Below, in pieces: positions 1-5,996 of a DNA stretch of 5,996 bases (positions are counted from its first letter, which is position 1; each line of letters opens with the position of its first letter). The notes under the pieces were generated by a model, which did no database searches, was not told where the DNA came from, and saw nothing but the letters and a program-made list of their open reading frames with translations. The position numbers and the translations under genes were made by a program. This DNA is from Kofleriaceae bacterium (lineage in GTDB: Bacteria > Myxococcota_A > Polyangia > Haliangiales > Haliangiaceae), in the NCBI GenBank assembly GCA_024642805.1, contig JAHEAK010000342.1:1-5996 (forward strand). The letters are read 5' to 3'.

Positions 1-786
1 ACCGTGGTGGTGTGCATATCGGCCTTGGTGGTCTTCGACATTCCCATCTACATGTCGCTCATCGCCATCGGTCTGTCGGCGATCCTGGCAGCCATCGCGG
101 TTCGCTCCACCGGCGAGACCGACATCAATCCGGTTGGGCCCATGGGCAAGGTCACCCAGCTGGTCTTTGGCGGGGTTTCGCCTGGCAGCATCTCGACCAA
201 CCTCATGGCGGCATCGATCTCCGGCGCAGGCGCTTCGCAGGCCGGCGACATGATGCAGGACCTCAAGACCGGTCACCTCTTGGGCGCTTCGCCTCGCAAG
301 CAGCTCATCGCTCAGCTCTGCGGTATTCCCGCCGGCTGCGTGTTCGCCGTGCTCATCTTCTTGCTCTTCAAATCGCAGTACGAGTTTGGCGGCAAGGACT
401 ATCCCGCGCCGGCGGCCTTCGCGTGGAAGGCGGTCGCCGAGCTGATGGCGCAAGGCTTCAGCGCGCTGCCCAAGCACGCTCTCATCGCCGTCCTCTGTGG
501 TGCAGCTTTCGGTGCGGCCATCCCCGTCACCAAGAAGCTCTTCCCCAAAGCCGCTCCTTATCTGCCGAGCAGTCTGGCCTTCGGCATCGCCTTCATTGTG
601 CAGGCCTACTACTCGATCACCATGTTCATCGGCCTTCTGGCCTACCTGGTCTGGAAAAAGCGCAAGCCTAAGTCCGCAGAGCTCTTCGTGTTTGCGGTTG
701 CCTCCGGACTCATCGCTGGCGAGGGCCTGATGAACATCGTCAAGGGTATACTGGAGATGCTTGGAGTTCCCAAGATCACCGGTTAG
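1..786 (+). CDS. OPT-family oligopeptide transporter, C-terminal part (5' end outside window)
   Basis: This is the C-terminal part (261 codons visible) of an integral membrane transporter of the OPT (oligopeptide transporter) family, whose members import small peptides or metal chelates, probably by proton symport. The reading frame is open to the left edge, so the GTG at 4 need not be the start; bacterial OPT proteins are usually over 500 residues, so roughly half is missing. Family signatures are visible: GETDINPVGPMGKVTQL at residues about 38-54, and NLMAASISGAGASQAGDMM followed by QDLKTGHLLGASPRKQ at about 67-101. Hydrophobic segments lie at about 3-31, 104-124, 155-175, 185-215 and 225-250, with a basic loop (KKRKPK) between the last two. 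The gene ends at TAG 784-786, and the next gene starts 9 bases later, suggesting an operon. The substrate cannot be told from this part. The family call is firm. Confidence 0.9.
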   Translation, partial: TVVVCISALVVFDIPIYMSLIAIGLSAILAAIAVRSTGETDINPVGPMGKVTQLVFGGVSPGSISTNLMAASISGAGASQAGDMMQDLKTGHLLGASPRKQLIAQLCGIPAGCVFAVLIFLLFKSQYEFGGKDYPAPAAFAWKAVAELMAQGFSALPKHALIAVLCGAAFGAAIPVTKKLFPKAAPYLPSSLAFGIAFIVQAYYSITMFIGLLAYLVWKKRKPKSAELFVFAVASGLIAGEGLMNIVKGILEMLGVPKITG

Positions 787-789
787 GAG
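785..789 (+). promoter_or_regulatory. Ribosome binding site of the small zinc-ribbon gene
   Basis: AGGAG lies 6 bases upstream of the ATG at 796 and overlaps the last two bases of the stop codon of the transporter gene. This placement supports the start chosen for the small gene and suggests that its translation is coupled to the end of transporter translation. Confidence 0.75.
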
Positions 790-795
790 CGCATC

Positions 796-972
796 ATGCC
801 CGTTTGCAAAGAATGTGACGACGAAGTCGATACCTTGGTCCGCGTAAAGGTCGCGGGCAAGGTGCTCAAGCTCTGTGAAGACTGCGCCGATCGCGCGCGC
901 GAAGAAGCGGAGATTGCCGGCGAAGCCGAGAGCGCGATGCAGGGCATGATGGGCTACAAAGGCCGTCGCTAG
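796..972 (+). CDS. Small CxxC/CxxC zinc-ribbon-like protein, 58 residues, function unknown
   Basis: This 58-residue protein begins MPVCKECDDEVDTL and ends MMGYKGRR. It has two CxxC pairs, Cys4/Cys7 and Cys27/Cys30, separated by a short stretch of beta-strand character (LVRVKVAGKVLKL). This is the layout of a treble-clef or zinc-ribbon metal site. A charged, probably helical segment rich in Glu, Ala and Arg follows (about 31-47), then a short tail with Met and basic residues. No signal peptide or membrane segment is seen, so it is likely cytoplasmic. The ATG has an AGGAG 6 bases upstream and lies 9 bases after the transporter stop, so the gene is probably the second gene of that operon. I do not recognise a named family. 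The four regularly placed cysteines, the ribosome binding site and the tight spacing argue for a real gene. A nucleic-acid or protein-binding role is conceivable but unproven. Confidence 0.8.
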   Translation: MPVCKECDDEVDTLVRVKVAGKVLKLCEDCADRAREEAEIAGEAESAMQGMMGYKGRR

Positions 973-1024
973 GCCTGGTATCGCCGCCAAGAAGCGTCAC
1001 TGCCTGGCAACGCGACGTGGAGAG

Positions 1025-1042
1025 GGCCTCGATCGCGAGGCC
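1025..1042. terminator. Hairpin between convergent genes, possible bidirectional terminator
   Basis: GGCCTCG and CGAGGCC form a perfect 7-bp GC-rich stem around an ATCG loop, in the 84-base gap between the small gene (stop at 972) and tatD (stop at 1057). No clear T-run follows on either strand, so this is not a classical intrinsic terminator. The convergent placement is what suggests a transcription-ending role. Confidence 0.35.
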
Positions 1043-1056
1043 GCTAAGGCAAGAGT

Positions 1057-1848
1057 TTAGAGACCGAAGAAGGCACGCGCCGTGGCTGTCGTGGCTGCTG
1101 CGCATTCGGCTTCGCTCATGCCCATGCAGGCAGCCACCGTGCGCAAGACCTGTATGAGGTTGGCGGGCTCGTTGCGGCGGCTCTTGGGCCGAGGCTTGAT
1201 CGTGCGAGGCATCAGGTAGGGGGCATCGGTCTCGATCATGAGCCGATCGCGGGGGATGTCCTTGATGAGCTCGTGCAAATGGCCGCCGCGGCGCTCATCG
1301 CAAATCCAACCGGTGATGCCGATGTGCAAGTCGAGCTCGAGGTAGGCGCGCAAGCTAGCGGCGTCGCCGGTGAAGCAATGGACCACCGCTTTGTCAAAGC
1401 GCGAACGGTGCCGTTTGAGAATGGCAACCTGATCGTCGCAGGCGTCGCGCTCGTGAAGGAAGAGCGGCATCGACAGCTCACAGGCAAGCTCGACCTGCGC
1501 CTCGAACCAGCGGCGCTGCACTTCACGTGGCGAGAAGTCGCGGTTGTAGTCCAGACCGCACTCGCCGATGGCGACCACCTCCGGGCGAGCGGCAAGCGAT
1601 CGCAGGCGCTCCAGAGTGAGCTCGTCGCACTCGCTAGCGTGATGTGGATGGACGCCGGCCGTGCACCAGAGTCGATCCGCATGAGCAACACACAACTCGA
1701 GAGCGGCCTCGCTGCGCGCAAGCGATGTTCCGGTCACGACAAGGCGGGTGACACCGGCTTGCTCGGCTCGCGCCAACACGTCGTCCACGTCGTGGCTGAA
1801 ACAGGGGTCGCACAGGTTGACTCCGATATCGCAAAGGGGCTCGTGCAC
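1057..1848 (-). CDS. tatD: TatD-family metal-dependent DNase
   Basis: This 263-residue protein is a close full-length match to E. coli TatD (about 260 residues), a cytoplasmic metal-dependent 3'-5' exonuclease linked to DNA repair and fragmentation. It is a TIM-barrel amidohydrolase-fold enzyme. Visible motifs in order are DIGVNL (7-12), AGVHPHH (64-70), AIGECGLDYNR (93-103) with metal ligand Glu96, LHERDA (131-136) with His132, HCFTG (157-161) with His157, GITGWICDERRG (177-188) and IETDAPYLMPR (205-215) with Asp208, then RRNEPANL (224-231). As in E. coli TatD itself, the N-terminal HxH found in YcfH/YjjV relatives is replaced by GVN, which places it in the TatD subgroup. The start is GTG at 1848; an in-frame TGA lies just upstream (1858-1860), so no longer start exists. 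No clear Shine-Dalgarno sequence precedes it. It stands alone here, with no tatABC genes nearby. Confidence 0.95.
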   Translation of the reverse strand: MHEPLCDIGVNLCDPCFSHDVDDVLARAEQAGVTRLVVTGTSLARSEAALELCVAHADRLWCTAGVHPHHASECDELTLERLRSLAARPEVVAIGECGLDYNRDFSPREVQRRWFEAQVELACELSMPLFLHERDACDDQVAILKRHRSRFDKAVVHCFTGDAASLRAYLELDLHIGITGWICDERRGGHLHELIKDIPRDRLMIETDAPYLMPRTIKPRPKSRRNEPANLIQVLRTVAACMGMSEAECAAATTATARAFFGL

Positions 1849-1869
1849 GAGGGCGAGTCATAGCACGAT

Positions 1870-1897
1870 GCATGTGCCGCCACGTGCCGCCACATGC
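1870..1897. promoter_or_regulatory. Symmetric dyad in the divergent tatD/lipoprotein promoter region, possible operator
   Basis: GCATGTG at 1870-1876 and CACATGC at 1891-1897 are perfect 7-bp inverted arms. The 6-bp palindrome CACGTG at 1881-1886 sits exactly at their centre (1883.5), with CCGC on each side. The same stretch also reads as two direct copies of GTGCCGCCAC (1874-1893), and another palindrome, ACATGT, follows at 1900-1905. The dyad begins 22 bases upstream of the tatD start. It looks like a regulator binding site, but no regulator gene is present and I could not place a convincing -35/-10 pair. Confidence 0.3.
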
Positions 1898-2055
1898 GGA
1901 CATGTAGGAGAGGTCAGGGGCCCTGAGCGATGGCGTATTCAGCCCCGTGGCAGCAAAAGCCGTCCTTCAGGAATGGCCTAGTTAGCGACGGATCGCAGAT
2001 TGCAGCACTCGATGACAGAATGGTGAGCGTCGAAACACAGCAAGTGGGTACGTGT

Positions 2056-2802
2056 ATGAGAAAGTATGCATTTGGACAGCGGTGGGTCCTCTTGAGCTTC
2101 CTCCTCTTCGCCGCTTGCTCGCAGAGCATCGCGGGCGGAGCTGGCGACATCGCCAATAGCTCCCCTGATGGCGGCGTTGAGCCCGATCCGATTTCCACCA
2201 ACGATGATGCAGATGCGGCGCCCGTCGAGGAATCTGTCCCCGTCGACATCTCCGTACGAGGAACCACCACCGACACCATCCTGCCGCTCAACGCCGTCTC
2301 GTGTAACAACAACAGCCCCAACTTCCTGCATACCGACAATCGCTACTTCCGCGTCTTTGACCTGGGTGTGGCTGGCGTGGTCGGCGACTTCAACGTGACA
2401 TCGATTGACGTCGGTATCGAGAAAGCCATCGGCAACGGCGGCACCCAGAACATTGTCGTCTCGCTGCAAAGTCTGACGGGACCCATCGAGACCGGTACTC
2501 TCGTGCAGCTCGGCGTGGCCAACGTGCCTGTGCCTGATCAAGTCGAGACACTCATCAATGTACCGCTCAGCGTGACCATTCCCGCTGGCACCACCTTGGT
2601 TGCAGAAGTGTTTACTCCTGACGGTCAAGGCATCGGCAACAGCATCTTCCTCGGCTCCAACCGAGACACTGAAGTTGGGCCGACCTATATCGCGGCGCCT
2701 GCCTGTGGCATCAACCAGCCGACGCCGATCGCGAGCCTCGGTCTGCCCGGGGTGGTCATGAGCATGGTCCTCAACGTCAACGGCCAGCACACGCCCAACT
2801 AG
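2056..2802 (+). CDS. Secreted lipoprotein with a C-terminal beta-rich domain, function unknown
   Basis: This 248-residue protein has a lipoprotein signal: basic N-terminus (MRKY, Arg9), hydrophobic core VLLSFLLF and the cleavage site FAAC with the lipidated Cys at 21. Ser at the next position would favour outer-membrane sorting under the E. coli rule. An acidic, low-complexity linker (about 22-62, rich in Asp, Glu, Pro, Ala, Gly) follows. A beta-rich domain covers about 63-248, with segments such as RYFRVFDLGVAGVVGDFNV, TLVAEVFTPDGQGIGNSIF and VMSMVLNVNG. Two cysteines in the domain (83 and 217) could form a disulfide. I recall similar NxYYRxFDL...GDFxVTSVxxGIE and VEVFTPDGxxxGNSFFxGSN patterns in secreted bacterial proteins of unknown function, but know no activity for them. 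The frame is open from ATG 1930, but that start would bury the signal 42 residues inside; ATG 2056 fits better, though its ribosome binding site is weak (GTGGG at 2044-2048). Confidence 0.82.
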   Translation: MRKYAFGQRWVLLSFLLFAACSQSIAGGAGDIANSSPDGGVEPDPISTNDDADAAPVEESVPVDISVRGTTTDTILPLNAVSCNNNSPNFLHTDNRYFRVFDLGVAGVVGDFNVTSIDVGIEKAIGNGGTQNIVVSLQSLTGPIETGTLVQLGVANVPVPDQVETLINVPLSVTIPAGTTLVAEVFTPDGQGIGNSIFLGSNRDTEVGPTYIAAPACGINQPTPIASLGLPGVVMSMVLNVNGQHTPN

Positions 2803-2810
2803 GGTCCCAA

Positions 2811-2892
2811 CCTAGGCGGCGGCTGCTAGCCGGCGGCTGCTAGCGGGCGGTTGCTAGGCGGCGGCTGCTAGGCAGCGGCTGCTAGCCGGCCG
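2811..2892. repeat. 14-bp tandem repeat array between convergent genes
   Basis: Five 14-bp units with consensus CTGCTAGSCGGCGG occupy 2823-2836, 2837-2850, 2851-2864, 2865-2878 and 2879-2892, preceded by a 12-base partial unit at 2811-2822. Units differ from the consensus at no more than a couple of positions. Every unit, including the partial one, carries CTAG at exact 14-base spacing (2812, 2826, 2840, 2854, 2868, 2882). The last CTAG supplies the TAG stop of the minus-strand amidohydrolase gene. Units reading GGCTGCTAGCC can fold into a 4-bp stem. Because 14 is not a multiple of three, the copies place TAG in all three frames of both strands. Confidence 0.9.
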
Positions 2893-4120
2893 CAAGTTTG
2901 AGGATGACCTGCAACAAGATGTTGGCGCCCACTTCGATGTCAGCGGCATCGGTGTGCTCCTTGATGTTGTGCGAGATGCCGCCAGCACTGGGCACGAAGA
3001 TCATGCCCGATGGGCAGTTTGGCGCAAACATCTGCGCGTCGTGACCGGCGCCCGATGGCATGCGACGCGCCTTATGGCCAAGTACCGCTGCCTCGCGCTC
3101 AACCAGCGCGATGATTTCTTCGGCGAAGTCGACCGGTGCAAAGCGGGCCAGGGTGCGCTTCTCGACCCGCAGACCCTCACGGGCGGCAGCAGCGTCGACA
3201 AAGGCAAAGGCGCGCGCCTCGGCCTCCTGCAGGCGCTCCTCGCTGGTGTTGCGCAAATCGAGGGTGAGTATCGCTTTGCGCGAGACCACATTGATGAGGT
3301 TGGGCTCGAGCTTGATGTGTCCAACCGTGCACACCTGCGGTGGCCCAAAGTCGCTTGCGATTTGACGAAGCTCGACGGCGATGGCCGCGGCCACGAAGGC
3401 GGCGTCCTTGCGCATGGACATGGGAGTGGTGCCAGCGTGATTCGATACGCCGTGCAGCGTCACTTCTGTCCAGCTGATGCCTTGAACGCCTGTGACGGCG
3501 CCGATGATGTCGCCCTTCTGCTCGAGGACGGGCCCCTGTTCGATGTGCAGCTCCACGAAGTTTCTGGCGCGAAAGTCACAGGGCGCCTCGCCCGCGTAGC
3601 CAATGGCGGCCAGCTCGTCGCGCACCTTCTTGCCATCGATGCTGAGTGTGTCGAGGCAGGTGTCGAGGGACAGAGCGCCCTGTTGCACGCCGCTGCCCAT
3701 CATGTCAGGGGCAAAGCGCGCGCCCTCTTCGTTGGTGAAGAAGCCAACGGCGATGGGATGCTCAGGCGTGACGCCAGCCTCTTGTAGACAGGTCACCACC
3801 TCCAGACCCGCGAGCACTCCGAGATTGCCATCGTAGGCTCCGCCCGTCGCCACGGTGTCAATGTGCGAGCCCATGGTCACGGGCGGTCCATCGCTCTTGC
3901 CAGCCATGATGGCGATGACGTTACCGATGGCGTCGACGCGAATGCTCATGCCGAGCTCTTGCATCCAACCCACGACCAGGTCGCGACCAGCCTTGTCGTC
4001 CCGAGTGAGAGCCAGTCGGCAGACGCCACCGTCAGGGGTCCCGCCGACCAGAGCGAGTTCTCGAAGTCGAGCGCTCAGACGCTCGATGTTGATGCGCAGA
4101 GGCTTGTGTTGTGTAGACAT
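2882..4120 (-). CDS. M20-family N-carbamoyl-L-amino-acid hydrolase / allantoate amidohydrolase
   Basis: This 412-residue protein belongs to the M20 metallopeptidase-like amidase/hydantoinase-carbamoylase group (HyuC, AmaB, AllC, beta-ureidopropionase), which hydrolyses ureido compounds to an amine, CO2 and ammonia. Length is normal for the group. The two-metal site is complete: GSHIDTV with His86 and Asp88, YDGNLGV with Asp97, TNEEGARF with Glu131 and Glu132, LHIEQGP with His192, and GISHNIKEHT with His384. Other group signatures are GVSNHAGTTPM (224-234, dimerisation lid), TLDLRNT (286-292) and PSGAGHDAQMF (355-365). The ATG at 4120 is 4 bases after the stop of the upstream YgfK-like gene; a GTG at 4132 in the same frame would add four residues and overlap it. 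I prefer ATG, with GAGTGAG just upstream as a weak ribosome binding site. The two genes must be co-transcribed. Choosing among carbamoyl-amino acid, allantoate and ureidopropionate as substrate is not possible from motifs alone. Confidence 0.92.
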   Translation of the reverse strand: MSTQHKPLRINIERLSARLRELALVGGTPDGGVCRLALTRDDKAGRDLVVGWMQELGMSIRVDAIGNVIAIMAGKSDGPPVTMGSHIDTVATGGAYDGNLGVLAGLEVVTCLQEAGVTPEHPIAVGFFTNEEGARFAPDMMGSGVQQGALSLDTCLDTLSIDGKKVRDELAAIGYAGEAPCDFRARNFVELHIEQGPVLEQKGDIIGAVTGVQGISWTEVTLHGVSNHAGTTPMSMRKDAAFVAAAIAVELRQIASDFGPPQVCTVGHIKLEPNLINVVSRKAILTLDLRNTSEERLQEAEARAFAFVDAAAAREGLRVEKRTLARFAPVDFAEEIIALVEREAAVLGHKARRMPSGAGHDAQMFAPNCPSGMIFVPSAGGISHNIKEHTDAADIEVGANILLQVILKLAAG

Positions 4121-4124
4121 GGGC

Positions 4125-5996
4125 TCACTCACTCAGGTATCGCAGATAGTTGTTGCTGCTCTTGTCCATGACGGCAGCGCGGATCCACCGCAGAAGATGA
4201 AAGTAGCTGAGATCGACCTCGGCCTCGGCCTCGCCTTCAACGCCTTGCGTGGGCGCGTCGGGATCGATGCTGATACGAAAACCCTCGCCTGTGTAGAGCA
4301 TGCGCTCACCCGAGCGTTCCAAGGTATACGCGCGCCCCGCAAAGCGCCCGTGAATGCGCTCGGAAGGGCCCCCGTCCACGAAGAAGCCATCGTAGCTGCT
4401 GAGGGTCTGCCACTGATCGAGGCTGCCAAAGAAGCGGCCCTTGACCACGTAGGGGCCGCCATCCTCGGGACAGAAAATGTCGCAGTTGCCGCACTCGTTG
4501 CAGAAGTCGGCGAAGTTGCCGTACTGGCTCTTCTTGGCGACTGTGAGCAGGCCATCTTCGCGCGCGCTCCAGGTGCCTTCTTGCAAGCGCAGTTTGACGA
4601 TCTTCTCTTTGCCCACGGGGATGGCGAAGGAGAAGTTGGCATCGTTGGGGCAAACCGGGACGCACTTATTGCAACTCACACAGTCGAGGAGCTCGAGCTG
4701 CGATCCGACCTTCTTGGGCACCTTGTTGTTTTGGGCCAGCTGATAGCGCGAATCCTGGCTGCACTGCGCGACGTAGTGGGTGGTGTTGGCCAGGCGAGTC
4801 GCCGACAACCACTGCTGATAGTGCGAGCCAGCTGCCGCCTTCAGGTCTCCACCAGTGGCCAGGGCATCTTGGCAGCTCAGCCGAATCTCAGGGCTCATGT
4901 CGAGCTCAGCTAGGCTAGCCTCGGCAAGGCCATAGGCGCGCAAGATGTAGTCCTCGATGCAGGTGACGCCCAGGTCGTGCATGCGCTTGCCAAGCACCTC
5001 CAAATAGCCACTGGCACGCGCGTAGCCGCCAGGCTTGAGCAGGTCGCTGCACACGGTGATCGGCGTGAGTCCGATGGCCATCGCGTCGGCAAAGTTGTTG
5101 CGATCGATACCCGCGGAGAAGGAGATGGGATAGCGATCACCGAAGCGCTCGCGAAATTGCGCCACCAGGTTCATGGCCAGGACGTGCAAGGGCGGCCCGC
5201 TGAGATACATCGATGTCTCGCTGGCCGGAAAGAAGTCGCGGTGGTTGTCGACCAGGAGGGTGTTGCTGAACTTGACGCCAAAGCTGCGCCCCTCGCTCTC
5301 GGCAAGCGAACCGAGTCGCTCCACGAACGCTTCCGCCTGGTGCCACTTGGTGTCGTTCTCGAAGGCCGCATCAGGAATCCGAATCTCCTCATAGCCGAGG
5401 GTGTCGGCGATCAGGGCGCGAGCGCGCTCGGGGCCGAGCAAGGTCGGGTTGAGCTTGACGATGGCGTGCAGCTCCTTCTCGGTGAGGAGGAAGCGCATGA
5501 TCTTCTCGATTTCATCGGGAGGACAGCCGTGAAAGGTGCTGAGCGTCAGCGTGTCGCTTAGCTTGGTCTTGAAATCGAGATCGCGATACTGGGCATGCTC
5601 GGCGGGGATTTGCTTGCGCAGCCGGTCCACCACGCTCGTGCAGTCCTTCATGCCGTCGATGAAGGCCTGGACCGTCGGCGATTGGATGCCGGCCAGGTCG
5701 TAGCCGACACTCATGTCGAAGAGCAGCTCTTGACAGCTTTCGGCGATGCCCGACTTGCCGCTGGCGCGCAGAATCTCGATGAGCATGGAGGCCTTGACGT
5801 ACTCCTCGAGCGACTCTGGAAGGCGCAGTTCTTGCGACCACTCGACGTTGTAGCCGATGGTCTGCATGTCGATGCACGGTCTGGGTATCTCGAGACGATC
5901 GTTTATCTGAACGGTCTTGAGCTCCATCACGCGACAGCCGCCGAGATAGCTCAAAACAATGTTCTGGGCCATCTGCGTCTGCGGCCCAGCGGCGGG
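4125..5996 (-). CDS. ygfK: YgfK-like iron-sulfur protein lacking the central oxidoreductase domain (5' end outside window)
   Basis: The visible 623 residues match YgfK, the putative Fe-S oxidoreductase of the E. coli purine-degradation cluster (often labelled selenate reductase subunit). N-terminal TIM-barrel (dihydroorotate-dehydrogenase-like) matches are PAAGPQTQ-AQNIV at the very edge, ELKTVQINDRLEIPRPCID, LSTFHGCPPDEIE, VKLNPTLLG, and DLLKPGGYARASG. The C-terminus has two [4Fe-4S] motifs of the form CxxCxxCxxxCP: Cys439/442/445/449 and Cys499/502/505/509, followed by about 110 family-specific residues. Between barrel and clusters E. coli YgfK carries a GltD-like FAD/NAD(P)H domain of about 400 residues; here only a linker of about 85 residues is present. 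The frame is open to the right edge, and residues before the ATG at 5972 still align with YgfK, so that ATG is internal; by comparison with YgfK, about 60 residues are missing. It ends 4 bases before the amidohydrolase ATG. Catalytic substrate unknown; electrons probably come from a separate partner subunit. Confidence 0.85.
   Translation of the reverse strand, partial: PAAGPQTQMAQNIVLSYLGGCRVMELKTVQINDRLEIPRPCIDMQTIGYNVEWSQELRLPESLEEYVKASMLIEILRASGKSGIAESCQELLFDMSVGYDLAGIQSPTVQAFIDGMKDCTSVVDRLRKQIPAEHAQYRDLDFKTKLSDTLTLSTFHGCPPDEIEKIMRFLLTEKELHAIVKLNPTLLGPERARALIADTLGYEEIRIPDAAFENDTKWHQAEAFVERLGSLAESEGRSFGVKFSNTLLVDNHRDFFPASETSMYLSGPPLHVLAMNLVAQFRERFGDRYPISFSAGIDRNNFADAMAIGLTPITVCSDLLKPGGYARASGYLEVLGKRMHDLGVTCIEDYILRAYGLAEASLAELDMSPEIRLSCQDALATGGDLKAAAGSHYQQWLSATRLANTTHYVAQCSQDSRYQLAQNNKVPKKVGSQLELLDCVSCNKCVPVCPNDANFSFAIPVGKEKIVKLRLQEGTWSAREDGLLTVAKKSQYGNFADFCNECGNCDIFCPEDGGPYVVKGRFFGSLDQWQTLSSYDGFFVDGGPSERIHGRFAGRAYTLERSGERMLYTGEGFRISIDPDAPTQGVEGEAEAEVDLSYFHLLRWIRAAVMDKSSNNYLRYLSE

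Noticed and set aside
1273..1863. Plus-strand open frame of 196 codons opposite tatD
   Set aside because: Antisense to a full-length, motif-complete TatD; no independent evidence.
1930..2055. N-terminal extension of the lipoprotein from ATG 1930
   Set aside because: It would place the signal peptide 42 residues into the protein; the extension has no recognisable motif, and ATG 2056 begins a standard lipoprotein signal.
1978..2790. Minus-strand open frame of 270 codons opposite the lipoprotein gene
   Set aside because: Its translation is rich in Asp, His, Arg and Val with no family motif, whereas the plus strand has a proper lipoprotein signal and a coherent beta-rich domain.
2811..2892. CRISPR array or protein-coding repeat
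   Set aside because: Units are only 14 bp, directly adjacent with no spacers, and contain stop codons in all frames.
2954..3787. Plus-strand open frame of 277 codons inside the amidohydrolase gene
   Set aside because: Antisense shadow of a gene with a complete metal site; no domain signature of its own.
3855..4913. Long plus-strand open frame (352 codons) crossing the end of the YgfK-like gene and the start of the amidohydrolase gene
   Set aside because: It is antisense to two genes with clear family motifs, its translation is low in recognisable motifs and rich in Ala/Arg/Leu as expected for a GC-rich shadow, and it spans the operon junction.

Overview
The window is GC-rich, densely coding bacterial DNA with six supported protein-coding genes and no gene-free stretch over about 210 bases. 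The lipoprotein-type signal on one gene points to a Gram-negative cell. The mix of an OPT-family transporter, a small CxxC/CxxC protein beside it and an acidic-linker secreted lipoprotein is reminiscent of Myxococcota or other former deltaproteobacteria. That placement is inference only; no rRNA or other taxonomic marker is present. I found no tRNA, rRNA, CRISPR array, insertion sequence or phage gene.

Left part, plus strand (1-972): the C-terminal part of an OPT-family membrane transporter enters from the left edge. It is followed after 9 bases by a 58-residue zinc-ribbon-like protein with a good ribosome binding site, so the two look co-transcribed. Middle part: a complete tatD nuclease gene on the minus strand (1057-1848) converges on the small gene, with a 7-bp-stem hairpin between them. 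A divergent intergenic region of about 207 bases holds a symmetric dyad close to tatD. It is followed by a plus-strand gene for a secreted lipoprotein of unknown function (2056-2802).

Right part, minus strand (2882-5996): a tight two-gene operon reads leftward from beyond the right edge. The first gene encodes a YgfK-like iron-sulfur protein. It has the flavin-type TIM-barrel part and the two C-terminal [4Fe-4S] motifs but lacks the central GltD-like NAD(P)H/FAD domain that E. coli YgfK carries. The second gene, starting 4 bases after the first one's stop, encodes an M20-family N-carbamoyl-amino-acid hydrolase or allantoate amidohydrolase. Together they suggest catabolism of purine, pyrimidine or hydantoin nitrogen compounds: a redox step on a ring compound and hydrolysis of a ureido (carbamoyl) intermediate. 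A 14-bp tandem repeat, with a CTAG in every unit, fills the gap between the convergent lipoprotein and amidohydrolase genes.

The most interesting item is the YgfK variant without its oxidoreductase middle domain. It resembles the PreA subunit architecture of bacterial dihydropyrimidine dehydrogenase and implies a separate electron-transfer partner, probably encoded just beyond the right edge. The other genes look like ordinary chromosomal genes.
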